Source: Lachnospiraceae bacterium (GTDB taxonomy: Bacteria > Bacillota > Clostridia > Lachnospirales > Lachnospiraceae). From it: a stretch of DNA of 39,629 nucleotides. The stretch lies in the NCBI GenBank assembly GCA_016283575.1, contig JAEEND010000002.1, positions 1 to 39,629 on the forward strand, in the 5' to 3' direction. The notes under the pieces are model-generated. The model saw only the letters and a program-made list of their open reading frames with translations. It searched no databases and had not been told where the DNA came from. The translations under genes were made by a program, and so were the position numbers. The first letter of the stretch is position 1. Each line of letters begins with the position of its first letter. This document shows positions 31,659 to 39,629 of this stretch, piece after piece.

Positions 31659-33017
31659 ATGAAAAACAGATTAGCAAAAAGCTTAGCTTGCATTATGGCA
31701 GCTACAATGCTTATGTCTCTTGCCGCTTGCGGACAGAAGACAGAATCAGTTGCTGAATCTACAGAGATCGCTGAAGAATCAGTAGGCAAGGAAGAAACCG
31801 TTTCTGATTCCGAACCTGTAGAAATCTCATATGCAACATTTATGGTAGGTACACATGCATCAGCTCAGGCTGAAGCAGAAGTTATCGCAGAATTCAACAG
31901 AATTTATGACGGTAAGATCAAAGTAGTAGTTGAAGAACTTCCCAGTGACGATGCATTCGTTGACAAAATGAAGACTCTTGCATCATCCAATTCTCTTCCC
32001 GATGTATTGATCGGTAAGAACGGTATCAGAGAACTTGCTATCAAGAATGGTCAGGCAGTTAACTTAAAGCCTTTCCTTGATGAAGATGCAGGATGGATGA
32101 ACTACGTTGGTGAAGGCGCTATGAACTATAACATGGAAGAAGATGGTTCCGTTTACTCCATCTCCAACCAGAGACAGATTTACGGTTACTTCTACAACAA
32201 GGAAATGTTTGACGCAGTTGGCATCACACCCGCTAAGACATGGGATGAGTGGATGGACAACAATGCAAAGCTTAAAGCAGCAGGTTACACACCTCTTGCA
32301 CTTATGACAGGTGAAAATGCATGGACAACAAACCTTTGGCTTGCAGCTTACATCGGAACAGATGGCGATGAAGGCAACAAGTTCATGAACACACCTTATC
32401 CTGAATCTTACAACACAGAAACAGTTGTAAAGGGTCTTGAAATGATGCAGAAGTGCTTACAGGATTACACAACAGCAGATGCTGTAGGTGCAATCTATGC
32501 TAACGCAGCTAATGCATTCGAACAGGGCCAGACAGCAATGATCGCTAACGGTCTTTGGATGACACCTGATTTTGCAGATACAACAAAGTCTATCGAAGGC
32601 TTCAAGGATAAAGTCGGTGTTGCTTTATATCCCGGTGACGGCGTATTCTCTCAGTACGAAGTTGGTTACATCCTTTGCACCAACGGTAAATCTGAAGAAG
32701 AACAGGCAGCAGCTCTTGAATTCTTAAAGTTCAAGACCGGTAAGTACGCACAGAGCGTATTCCTTGAGAAGGCAGGCGTTCTTCCTCTTACAGACAACGT
32801 AGATATCACAGACGAATACAAGGCAGAGAACCCCAACTTAGTTGAAACACTTTCTCTTGCAGCTCAGGCTAAGTATGAATTCGGTACAATCGATAACAAC
32901 GCATACGAAACCGTAGTTGATGAATTCGCAGTAAGATATCCTGAACTCGTATACAACGAGATCACAGCAGAAGACTTTGCTACATACCTTACAGAAGCAG
33001 GTAAGGCAAGCAAATAA
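31659..33017 (+). CDS. Sugar ABC transporter solute-binding lipoprotein (family 1)
   Basis: A 452-residue extracytoplasmic receptor that captures the sugar and delivers it to the two permeases encoded next. The signal peptide ends in lipobox LAAC with lipidated C24, followed by an acidic Ser/Glu linker. The mature part shows the family 1 carbohydrate-binding fold: ISYATFMVGTHASAQAEAE, GYFYNKEMFDAVGITPAKTWDEW and the MIANGLWMTPDF segment. AGGAGGG lies before the ATG. Codon use is strongly biased toward a few codons, as in highly expressed genes. The ligand is unknown, probably the disaccharide cleaved by the GH65 enzyme. Confidence 0.95.
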   Translation: MKNRLAKSLACIMAATMLMSLAACGQKTESVAESTEIAEESVGKEETVSDSEPVEISYATFMVGTHASAQAEAEVIAEFNRIYDGKIKVVVEELPSDDAFVDKMKTLASSNSLPDVLIGKNGIRELAIKNGQAVNLKPFLDEDAGWMNYVGEGAMNYNMEEDGSVYSISNQRQIYGYFYNKEMFDAVGITPAKTWDEWMDNNAKLKAAGYTPLALMTGENAWTTNLWLAAYIGTDGDEGNKFMNTPYPESYNTETVVKGLEMMQKCLQDYTTADAVGAIYANAANAFEQGQTAMIANGLWMTPDFADTTKSIEGFKDKVGVALYPGDGVFSQYEVGYILCTNGKSEEEQAAALEFLKFKTGKYAQSVFLEKAGVLPLTDNVDITDEYKAENPNLVETLSLAAQAKYEFGTIDNNAYETVVDEFAVRYPELVYNEITAEDFATYLTEAGKASK

Positions 33018-33054
33018 ATAAAATCTGATTTTCGGAACGAATCATGATTTTCAT

Positions 33055-33107
33055 ATAGCGCAAGCAGAAATGCCGGTTAATTGCCTTGGCAATGACGCTT
33101 GCGCTAT
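33055..33107 (+). other. Large stem-loop between solute-binding and permease genes
   Basis: An 11-bp perfect outer stem ATAGCGCAAGC/GCTTGCGCTAT encloses 31 bases that contain a second hairpin (ATTGCC/GGCAAT). Only CTTTATG follows, so it is at best a partial terminator. Such elements commonly stabilise the upstream binding-protein mRNA and lower permease expression. Confidence 0.65.
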
Positions 33108-33154
33108 CTTTATGCCAAAAATCCTCGCAAAATAGGTCATTTTAGGAGGGAAAA

Positions 33155-34030
33155 ATGAAAAAGAATAACACTAAATGGGTAATTCTCTTTTTGGCTCCCG
33201 GAGTACTTTTATTTTCCTTTGTAATGTTGAGCTCCTTACTGGTACTCATCGGCACATCTTTCACGGATTGGTTTATAGGAAGCAAAATTACTTTTGTAGG
33301 CCTTAAGAATTATATATATCTCTTTACAGAAGACAAAGCATTTCTTCAAAGTATAAAGAACACATTCGTGTGGATATTACTTCAGTCCACGATCCACGTA
33401 ACGATAGGTGTTACGGTCGCATTATTGCTTTCCAAAAAGAAATGGTATTCAAGTCCCGTAAGAACCATCTTCTTTATCCCCAACATCATTTCCAGTGCAG
33501 CGCTGGGTATGTTGTTTTTATGCGTAATGAATCCCCAGTTCGGCCTTATTAACGGGCTTGTGTCAAGAATAACAGGGGAAAAGTTCATACAGAACTGGTA
33601 CAACGATCCAAAGACCGCATTCCTGTCGGTAACACTTACCTGGCTCCCTTATGCGGGTCTTGTAACAATTTTAGTCATGGCTGAGATGTCATCTATCTCC
33701 GAAGACCTTTTTGAAGCTGCAAGAATTGACGGAGCAACTTCTTTTCAGATAGATATGCACATTGTATTGCCTCTTATGAAGAACATTATCGGTACATGCG
33801 TGATACTTGCGGCAACCAGTATGCTTCAGAAGCTGGATGTCATCATGATGACCACCAGCGGCGGCCCGGGTGCCCGTACCATGAACATGCCGATGTACAT
33901 ATATAAAACCGTATTTTCCAACAACAACTACTCCCTTGCAAATACTCAGGGCGTGATCCTTATTATTCTCGGTGTTGTTGTTCTTAAGGTAATACGTACT
34001 CTGTTCCGAATGGACAAGGAAGAAGAATAG
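33155..34030 (+). CDS. Sugar ABC transporter permease 1 (MalF/UgpA-like)
   Basis: A 291-residue membrane protein with about six transmembrane helices, beginning KWVILFLAPGVLLFSFVML. The EAA motif that contacts the ATPase reads EAARIDGATSFQ followed by HIVLPLM. The family is the CUT1 oligosaccharide class. AGGAGG precedes the ATG, and permease 2 begins 13 bases after the stop. No ATPase gene is in this locus, so a shared MsmK/UgpC-type ATPase encoded elsewhere is expected, as is common in Firmicutes. Confidence 0.95.
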   Translation: MKKNNTKWVILFLAPGVLLFSFVMLSSLLVLIGTSFTDWFIGSKITFVGLKNYIYLFTEDKAFLQSIKNTFVWILLQSTIHVTIGVTVALLLSKKKWYSSPVRTIFFIPNIISSAALGMLFLCVMNPQFGLINGLVSRITGEKFIQNWYNDPKTAFLSVTLTWLPYAGLVTILVMAEMSSISEDLFEAARIDGATSFQIDMHIVLPLMKNIIGTCVILAATSMLQKLDVIMMTTSGGPGARTMNMPMYIYKTVFSNNNYSLANTQGVILIILGVVVLKVIRTLFRMDKEEE

Positions 34031-34043
34031 GAAGGAGAGAGAC

Positions 34044-34865
34044 ATGAAGATCATAAAGAAAACACTTACGTTTTTATACCTTTCTATCATATGTGTAATT
34101 TCACTTGTGCCTTTTATCTGGGTTTTATTTTCATCCTTTAAGACAAACAGTGAGATACTATCGGGAACCGTGGGACTTCCTACAGGATTGCATATAGCAA
34201 ACTACGTTACCGCATTCAAACTCGCTCCTATCGTAACTTTCTACGGTAACAGCATTATAGTAGGTATTTTTGCAACACTCTTAAATCTTATCATCTGCTC
34301 CATGGCAGCATATGTAGTGGTAAGATGTCAGTTCAAAATAAAAGGACTTATCACATTAATGTTCTCCTTGGGACTTATCATTCCGGGAGCTGCGCTGATC
34401 CAACCCCTTTATACAACATTCAGCGGAGTACATCTGTATAACACCCTTACAGGACTTGTACTTGTATATACGGCTCTCGGAATGCCCACTACTTTCTATG
34501 TAATGGTCAGCTATATCAAGACGATTCCTTATTCCCTTGAAGAAGCAGCCTACATTGACGGAAGCGGATTCTTCAGAACCTTTATGCAGGTTGTATTACC
34601 AATCACAAGACCTGCTTTTGCTACAGCCGGAGTAATCCAGTTCCTGCTTGCATGGAACGAATTCCAGTTTGCTTTGACACTTACGGGGGACACTAAGAAG
34701 CGTACCCTTCCCATAGCTCTTTACTACTTTAAGAGCGCTTTCGCCAGCGACTACGGCGCAATGTTTGCAGCAACGGTTGTAGTGGCGATTCCAAGTATTA
34801 TCACATTTATAATTCTTCAGAAACAGGTTGTTGCGGGACTTGCCGCAGGATCTGTTAAAGGATAG
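34044..34865 (+). CDS. Sugar ABC transporter permease 2 (MalG/UgpE-like)
   Basis: A 273-residue membrane protein with six predicted helices, forming the heterodimeric channel with the upstream permease. Its EAA loop reads EEAAYIDGSGFFRTFMQVVLP. The N-terminus LSIICVISLVPFIWVLFSSFKT is the usual CUT1 inner-membrane permease start. AGGAAGGAGAG lies upstream of the ATG. The phosphorylase gene follows after 8 bases, which ties transport to phosphorolysis. Confidence 0.95.
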   Translation: MKIIKKTLTFLYLSIICVISLVPFIWVLFSSFKTNSEILSGTVGLPTGLHIANYVTAFKLAPIVTFYGNSIIVGIFATLLNLIICSMAAYVVVRCQFKIKGLITLMFSLGLIIPGAALIQPLYTTFSGVHLYNTLTGLVLVYTALGMPTTFYVMVSYIKTIPYSLEEAAYIDGSGFFRTFMQVVLPITRPAFATAGVIQFLLAWNEFQFALTLTGDTKKRTLPIALYYFKSAFASDYGAMFAATVVVAIPSIITFIILQKQVVAGLAAGSVKG

Positions 34866-34873
34866 GAGAGCTG

Positions 34874-37102
34874 ATGTTTACATTTGATATTAACGAAAAA
34901 GATGATTTATGGTGCATTGAGGATCCGGGGTTTAATGAAGACAGTTCCAAGTACTACGAAGGTCTTCTAACGCAGGGTAACGGATATATGCATGTACGCG
35001 GAAGCTTTGAAGAAGGCGTAAGAAGCGTAAAACAGGATGAAGAATACGATCGTAAGCCTGCCAATGTAACTCTTGAAAAGCATAAAAAACAGAGCTCCAA
35101 ATGGGGTACATATATTCCCGGAGTGGTGGGAAAGCATCCCTATCTTTTTACCGAAATCGTTAACCTTCCATTTTTCATGGCAGCTTCTTTTGCCGTTAAG
35201 GATGAAGATCTGGACATGGAAGAGAGTGATATTAGCGAATACGAAAGGTACCTCGACATGAGGGACGGTACCCTTGTAAGACGCTTTGTATGGAATACAA
35301 AAGAAGGACTCAAGCTTAAAATGGAATATTTCAGATTCTTATCATTCGCTGATAAGCATCTTGCTTTTTCCGAAATTAAGATAACTGCTCTTTCCGGTGA
35401 GGGAGATTTGTCCTTCAGGTCAGGTATAGATGCCGGCGTCAGAACCAACGGCTTTAATCATTTCGAGAATGTTCTTTTTACCGAAGACAGTGATTCCATA
35501 AGTGTTTCTCTTAAAACAAACGGTGGCAACAGCGTACTTATGTCAACCAAATTGTTCTTAAGCGACGCTGTTGAAACTGCCGTAATGCAGGATTTATCAA
35601 GGATCAATTATATCGGAAGAAAGCACTTAAAGACCGGAGAGTGCTTTGTGATTCACAAGGTTGTTGCAGCAAATGCTGACTGTGACGTTGAAGGCGGCAA
35701 TATGGAAGCAAGAAATGTTTCCGGTTTGTACGCGGTGAAAAAAGAGAATCTTGCGGATTATTATGAAGCTCATAAGAAGGTCTGGAAGAATAAATGGGAC
35801 GATGCGGAAATCAAGATCGTGGGAGATGAAAAGACTGAGAAGGCTCTCAAGTTCTCAACCTATCATCTCTTAAGAGCCGATAACGACGAAAACCCCAATG
35901 TCGCGATCTGTGCCAAGGGTTACGCGGGCGAAGCTTACTGCGGAAGATATTTCTGGGATACGGAAATCAATATGCTTCCATTCTTTATCCATACCAATCC
36001 ACAAGGCGCCAAGAACCTTCTTATGTTCAGATACAATACCCTCGCCGGCGCCAAAAGAAACGCCAGAGCTTATGGCTATAAGGGCGCAAGATTCCCCTGG
36101 GAATCCTCGGTATCCGGCGAAGAAGAGTGTGCCTGCTGGCAGTATGCGGATCATGAGATCCATGTAACTGCGGATATCGTATATGCCATTATGCATTATG
36201 TTAAAGCTACAGGCGACCGTGATTTTATAAAGAACTATGGAATCGATATAATGGTTGAAACTGCGCGTTACTGGGTAGACCGCGTGGATAAAGATATGAA
36301 GGGACGATATGTTCTTTTGTCTGTAATGGGTCCTGATGAATACCTTCCCATGACCAATAACAATGCTTACACCAATCACATGGTTAAGTTTGCGCTTGAT
36401 ACAACGGTTTCCTGCATCGAAGAGCTTAAGGAAAAAGGCGAGTTTGATGAAATAAAGAGTCGCTTAAATATTACCGACGAAGATATGGAGGCCTTTAAAG
36501 ATGTGGCAGCCAATATCAAGATAAGCTTCAATAAAGATACCGAGATAATATTGCAGTGTGACGGATTCTATGATTTCGCAGACCTTGATTTTTCGAGGAT
36601 CTGGAAGGACAGATCCCGTTGCTTCGGAGAATTTATTTCTCAGGAAAAGAATTACCGTTCCAAGGCTCTGAAACAGGCAGATGTTCTTGAAATGATGATG
36701 CTTTTCCCCGATGAATTTACCCGTCAGCAGTTCATAAGTAACTATGATTATTATGAACCCATCACCACGCATGATTCATCTCTTTCAGCTGCCGTTCACG
36801 GAATTATCGCTGCAAGGATAGGCAGAGACGATGTGGCAATGGATTTCTTGAAGCGTGTCATAGATATCGACTTGAGCGCTGACAAGAAGGGCGCAGAAGA
36901 AGGTATTCATATTGCTAACTGCGGCGGACTTTGGCAGATGGTCGTATACGGATTCGCCGGCATGAAGAGCGGTATGTGGAGTGACGAAGTAACATTCGCT
37001 CCCAATCTGCCCGAAAAGTGGCAGCAGGTTATCATTCCCATCAACTGGCATGGTGAAAAGAAGCGCTACGTCATTGACAAAAACGGCTTTGAGTTGCGTT
37101 AA
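34874..37102 (+). CDS. Glycoside hydrolase family 65 disaccharide phosphorylase
   Basis: A 742-residue cytoplasmic enzyme expected to split an alpha-linked glucose disaccharide with inorganic phosphate, inverting to beta-glucose-1-phosphate. Family landmarks are GRYFWDTEINMLPFF (359-371, WDTE substrate loop), RFPWES (406-411), VMGPDEY with the general acid E489, NNNAYTNH (495-502), the phosphate-site segment HDSSLS (633-638) and GIHIANCGGLWQ (677-688). The first 270 residues form the beta-sandwich domain. Specificity (maltose, kojibiose, nigerose, trehalose, glucosyl-rhamnose or glucosylglycerol) cannot be read from sequence alone. Product removal by pgmB at 26408 completes the route. It is the last gene before a terminator. 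Confidence 0.93.
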   Translation: MFTFDINEKDDLWCIEDPGFNEDSSKYYEGLLTQGNGYMHVRGSFEEGVRSVKQDEEYDRKPANVTLEKHKKQSSKWGTYIPGVVGKHPYLFTEIVNLPFFMAASFAVKDEDLDMEESDISEYERYLDMRDGTLVRRFVWNTKEGLKLKMEYFRFLSFADKHLAFSEIKITALSGEGDLSFRSGIDAGVRTNGFNHFENVLFTEDSDSISVSLKTNGGNSVLMSTKLFLSDAVETAVMQDLSRINYIGRKHLKTGECFVIHKVVAANADCDVEGGNMEARNVSGLYAVKKENLADYYEAHKKVWKNKWDDAEIKIVGDEKTEKALKFSTYHLLRADNDENPNVAICAKGYAGEAYCGRYFWDTEINMLPFFIHTNPQGAKNLLMFRYNTLAGAKRNARAYGYKGARFPWESSVSGEEECACWQYADHEIHVTADIVYAIMHYVKATGDRDFIKNYGIDIMVETARYWVDRVDKDMKGRYVLLSVMGPDEYLPMTNNNAYTNHMVKFALDTTVSCIEELKEKGEFDEIKSRLNITDEDMEAFKDVAANIKISFNKDTEIILQCDGFYDFADLDFSRIWKDRSRCFGEFISQEKNYRSKALKQADVLEMMMLFPDEFTRQQFISNYDYYEPITTHDSSLSAAVHGIIAARIGRDDVAMDFLKRVIDIDLSADKKGAEEGIHIANCGGLWQMVVYGFAGMKSGMWSDEVTFAPNLPEKWQQVIIPINWHGEKKRYVIDKNGFELR

Positions 37103-37123
37103 CCAATAAGGTTTAGTAAAATT

Positions 37124-37155
37124 AGCTCGGATGATTATTCATCCGAGCTTTTTGT
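37124..37155 (+). terminator. Terminator after the GH65 gene
   Basis: An 11-bp stem AGCTCGGATGA/TCATCCGAGCT with loop TTAT, running into TTTTTG. Confidence 0.92.
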
Positions 37156-37208
37156 GTAGAGCACTAAGCGAGGTATTATCGAGCATAGTGTTTATTAAGG
37201 AGGTTTTT

Positions 37209-37391
37209 ATGGCCGGATACGGTGATTGTGATAACTGCTCCAATTATGTGTATGACGAAGAATACGATGGTTATGTCTGCATGGTGAATATGGACGAAGA
37301 TGATTACGGCAGGATCATGTCGGATTCAAGATTCCAGTGCCCTTATTTCAGTGAAGATAATGAATATAAGATTGTGAGACATCAGAATTAA
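37209..37391 (+). CDS. Four-cysteine mini-protein (DUF6472-like)
   Basis: A 60-residue acidic protein with cysteines at 7, 10, 24 and 44 (CDNC, GYVCMV, FQCPYF), a likely zinc or metal ribbon. It resembles the small DUF6472-type proteins of Lachnospiraceae (CDNC-NYVYDEEY pattern and a C-terminal DNEYKIVRHQ); this family name is from memory and tentative. The ATG at 37209 is chosen because AAGGAGG sits 5 bases upstream; earlier in-frame codons lie inside the terminator. Its stop overlaps the next gene's start (TAATG), so the two are coupled. Confidence 0.8.
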   Translation: MAGYGDCDNCSNYVYDEEYDGYVCMVNMDEDDYGRIMSDSRFQCPYFSEDNEYKIVRHQN

Positions 37392-38815
37392 TGGACAAGA
37401 AGAAAATGACCTGTCCCGTCGAAAAAAAGTGTGGCGGATGCAGGTATTTAAACTTAGATTACAGCGAAGAATTAAAGAATAAAGAAGACTATGTGAGAAG
37501 GCTTATAAAGCCTTATTGCAGGTTATCGGGCATTACGGGCATGGAGGATCCCTTCTTTTACCGAAACAAAGTCACAAGGGTGTTCGGTATGGAAAAAGGT
37601 AAGCCCGTTTACGGGATTTTCGAAGAAAAGAGCCACAGAATTGTAAAGACCGAAAAGTGCCTTATAGAAGATGAAAGAGCCGATGCCATTATTAATTCCG
37701 TCTGGAGTCTTCTTCGTTCTTTTAAGATAAGAGTTTATGACGAAGATACCAGAGTGGGTCTTTTACGATATGTAATGGTACGTACGGGCAGATTGACCGG
37801 AGAAGTCATGGTTACCCTGGTAACTGCGTCGCCGGTATTTCCTTCAAAACAGAATTTCTGCAAGGCATTAAAGAAGCTCCATCCCGAAATCACAACAATA
37901 GTCCAGAATGTAAATTCCAGAACAGATTCCCTTGTGCTTTCGGATAAAGAGAATGTCCTTTACGGTAAGGGATTTATTGAAGATGAGCTTTGCGGAAAGC
38001 GATTTAAAATCTCCTCAAAATCCTTTTACCAGGTCAATCCAATTCAAACGGAGATATTGTACAGAAAGGCTGTTGACTATGCCGGTCTTACAGGAAAAGA
38101 ACGTGTCCTTGATGCCTATTCCGGTATCGGGACCATCGGAATCATTGCTTCCGATAAAGCAAAAGAAGTAATAAGCGTTGAACTTAACGGTGATGCCGTA
38201 AAAGACGCTAAGATCAATGCTTCCGCGAATAAGATCAAGAATATTTCTTTTTATAAAAACGACGCAGGAAAATTCATGGTAGATATGGCTAAAAAAGGCG
38301 AGAAAGTGGACGTGGTATTTATGGATCCTCCTAGGCAGGGTTCAAGCGAAGACTTTATCAAGGCCCTTCTTATCATGAAACCAAAGCGAATAGTCTACGT
38401 ATCCTGCGGCCCCGAGACCCTTGCCCGTGATTTAAAGCTCTTAACCTCCGGCGGTTACAAAGTGGAATCCGCCGAATGCGTCGACATGTTCCCGAAAACA
38501 GAACATGTGGAGACTGTTGTTCTTCTGTCCCAACAAAAGCCGGATGACCATATCGAGATTGAGATTAATCTGGATGAGATTGATGCTACAGGTGCTGAAA
38601 CAAAGGCTACGTACAAGAAGATTCAGAACTGGGTGCAGGAAAAGTACGGATTTCATGTAACAAATCTGAACATTGCTCAGGTAAAGCAGAGACATGGGAT
38701 CATAGAGCGTGAAAACTATAATAAGCCAAAATCTGAGGATAGCAGACAGCCTAGATGCCCGGAGGAAAAAGTTAAGGCGATAGAGGATGCTTTGAGGCAT
38801 TTTCAGATGATATAG
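37391..38815 (+). CDS. TrmA/RlmD-family RNA (uracil-5-)-methyltransferase
   Basis: A 474-residue SAM-dependent enzyme that should methylate uridine C5 in 23S rRNA (RlmD/RlmCD role) or possibly tRNA. An iron-sulfur site is suggested by C8, C14, C17 and C90 (C-x5-C-x2-C...C). The SAM motif is VLDAYSGIGTIGI, a conserved substrate region is FYQVNPIQTEILY, the DPPR motif is MDPPRQGS, and the nucleophile is C339 in YVSCGPETLARDL. Residues about 385-474 are a C-terminal extension (HIEIEINLDEIDATGAETKA...RQPRCPEEKVKAIEDALRHF) also seen in other Firmicute RumA-like proteins, of unknown purpose. The exact RNA target is not determined. Confidence 0.92.
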   Translation: MDKKKMTCPVEKKCGGCRYLNLDYSEELKNKEDYVRRLIKPYCRLSGITGMEDPFFYRNKVTRVFGMEKGKPVYGIFEEKSHRIVKTEKCLIEDERADAIINSVWSLLRSFKIRVYDEDTRVGLLRYVMVRTGRLTGEVMVTLVTASPVFPSKQNFCKALKKLHPEITTIVQNVNSRTDSLVLSDKENVLYGKGFIEDELCGKRFKISSKSFYQVNPIQTEILYRKAVDYAGLTGKERVLDAYSGIGTIGIIASDKAKEVISVELNGDAVKDAKINASANKIKNISFYKNDAGKFMVDMAKKGEKVDVVFMDPPRQGSSEDFIKALLIMKPKRIVYVSCGPETLARDLKLLTSGGYKVESAECVDMFPKTEHVETVVLLSQQKPDDHIEIEINLDEIDATGAETKATYKKIQNWVQEKYGFHVTNLNIAQVKQRHGIIERENYNKPKSEDSRQPRCPEEKVKAIEDALRHFQMI

Positions 38816-38920
38816 TAGCAAATTTTTTACGACTTAACGTATCGTGGTTACTATGGATAGGACATGGGTGAATAGCTTCTGTTATAGTAAAGATTTATGC
38901 TGTCATTTGAGATTTTTTTG

Positions 38921-38949
38921 TTGACATGAAAAAATAACATGATTATACT
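38921..38949 (+). promoter_or_regulatory. Consensus promoter of the leader ORF/GNAT unit
   Basis: A perfect TTGACA (38921-38926), a 17-bp spacer and TATACT (38944-38949). Transcription should start near 38956. The preceding 38816-38920 is AT-rich and holds nothing I can assign. Confidence 0.88.
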
Positions 38950-38982
38950 CATAAGTAAAAATTTTAAGAGAGCAGAAAAAAT

Positions 38983-39090
38983 ATGAACTATACGTTCCTC
39001 AATAATTCTAATACACCAGATACTAATCCCGTGAACTCTAATCAGGGGATTTTTGGTGATATGAATGGTGAGGAACGACAATATATGTAA
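38983..39090 (+). CDS. 35-codon leader ORF upstream of the acetyltransferase
   Basis: ATG to TAA, 35 residues, starting MNYTFLNNSNTPDTNP, with a modest purine-rich RBS (AGAGAG) about ten bases upstream and about 27 bases from the predicted transcription start. It is rich in Asn, Thr and Pro and has no recognisable domain. Its place between a strong promoter and a terminator that precedes an acetyltransferase suggests a regulatory leader peptide rather than a functional protein. Expression is not proven. Confidence 0.5.
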   Translation: MNYTFLNNSNTPDTNPVNSNQGIFGDMNGEERQYM

Positions 39091-39120
39091 TAGTAGTAAT
39101 AGTACATATAAGGTAGAGTG

Positions 39121-39160
39121 AAGCCTCATCAGACTACATTAGTTTGATGGGGCTTTCTTT
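39121..39160 (+). terminator. Terminator/attenuator before the GNAT gene
   Basis: An 11-bp stem (39121-39131 with 39145-39155, one G.U pair) built on AGCCTCATCA/TGATGGGGCT, followed by TTTCTTTAT. It stands between the leader ORF and the acetyltransferase, with no second promoter evident. Confidence 0.82.
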
Positions 39161-39187
39161 ATATAAAAAATACACGGAGGATTTGTT

Positions 39188-39629
39188 ATGGAACTAGTAA
39201 GAGTACAGGATTCTGATTATCAAAAAGCATATGAGCTTTATATGTCATTTCCGGAAAATGAGAACGGCTATATGAATAATGTATATGGTTATAGCTATGA
39301 ACAGTTTCTTGAGTGGATAGAAAAAAAGAGAAACTGGTCATTGGGAAAAGAATTACCGGAGGGATTTGTTCCTGATACTACATATGTGCTCGTTGATGAA
39401 GGCGTTTATGTTGGAGTTTTCAATTTAAGGCATTGTCTGAATGATTTTTTGAGAGAAGGGGCTGGTCATATTGGCTATTGTATTTCGAAAAAATATCGTG
39501 GGAAAGGATATGCAACGAAAGGACTTGAACTTACTTTAATAAAGGCTAGACAGATGTGCATTCATGAAGTATATATGTCTGTAAATAAGGATAATCCGGC
39601 AAGTCTTCGTGTGCAGATTAAAAATGGAG
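39188..39629 (+). CDS. GNAT-family N-acetyltransferase, cut by window edge
   Basis: 147 codons are visible and the C-terminus is missing. The acetyl-CoA-binding motif A is clear: HIGYCISKKYRGKGYATKGL, and the following helix and strand (IHEVYMSVNKDNPASLR) fit motif B. GNAT enzymes acetylate amines on small molecules, antibiotics or proteins; the substrate cannot be inferred here. CGGAGGA precedes the ATG. Codon use is more AT-rich (many TAT, AAA and ATA codons) than in the rest of the window, which suggests accessory origin. Confidence 0.9.
   Translation, partial: MELVRVQDSDYQKAYELYMSFPENENGYMNNVYGYSYEQFLEWIEKKRNWSLGKELPEGFVPDTTYVLVDEGVYVGVFNLRHCLNDFLREGAGHIGYCISKKYRGKGYATKGLELTLIKARQMCIHEVYMSVNKDNPASLRVQIKNG

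Overview
The window looks like a chromosomal segment of an anaerobic, low-to-moderate GC Firmicute, most probably Lachnospiraceae (Butyrivibrio/Roseburia-like). The evidence is an oxygen-independent class III ribonucleotide reductase, a single-chain PurL of clostridial length, group-2 PyrF, an anaerobe-type QueH, a Gram-positive ClpC/RadA pair, YesM/YesN-type two-component regulation of a sugar ABC transporter, and small Lachnospiraceae-style hypothetical proteins. The genus is an inference. Almost everything reads on the + strand.

Layout. 1-1010 (- strand): truncated TPR lipoprotein. 1118-3690: nrdD behind tandem NrdR boxes and a good promoter, closed by a terminator. 3758-9285: nucleotide block pyrF, pyrE, small membrane protein, purE-purM-purN-purD, with a promoter between pyrE and the membrane protein. 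9392-14999: overlapping run of a zinc-ribbon/HTH protein, an SH3b membrane protein with PDG repeats, clpC and radA. 15064-15134: tRNA-Trp. 15306-17579: large CRP-like-sensor protein of unknown function. 17832-18881: unknown protein plus a TetR regulator. 18951-25703: purL-queH-argS-ispF. 25777-26041: tRNA-Val, tRNA-Met and tRNA-Pro(AGG) behind a consensus promoter.

26107-26307 is the strangest stretch: an intergenic cluster of four hairpins built partly from pieces of the neighbouring tRNA-Pro gene. Two of the hairpins share one architecture with different, compensating stem sequences.

26408-37102 is a complete uptake and catabolism module for a glucose-containing disaccharide: beta-phosphoglucomutase, DUF4432 aldose epimerase, YesM-like kinase, YesN-like AraC response regulator, solute-binding lipoprotein, two permeases and a GH65 disaccharide phosphorylase. 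The likely flow is import of the intact sugar, phosphorolysis to beta-glucose-1-phosphate, then conversion to glucose-6-phosphate. No transporter ATPase is encoded here. A 16-bp motif, GGTAAA-N3-ATTACAA, occurs four times before the epimerase gene with 21-bp phasing. It also occurs once, with one mismatch, before pgmB and before the solute-binding gene. It is a strong candidate for the response-regulator binding site, and it would tie pgmB to the regulon.

37209-38815: a four-Cys mini-protein coupled to a TrmA/RlmD-type RNA methyltransferase. 38921-39629: a more AT-rich tail with a consensus promoter, a 35-codon leader ORF, an intrinsic terminator and then a truncated GNAT acetyltransferase, an arrangement typical of attenuation.
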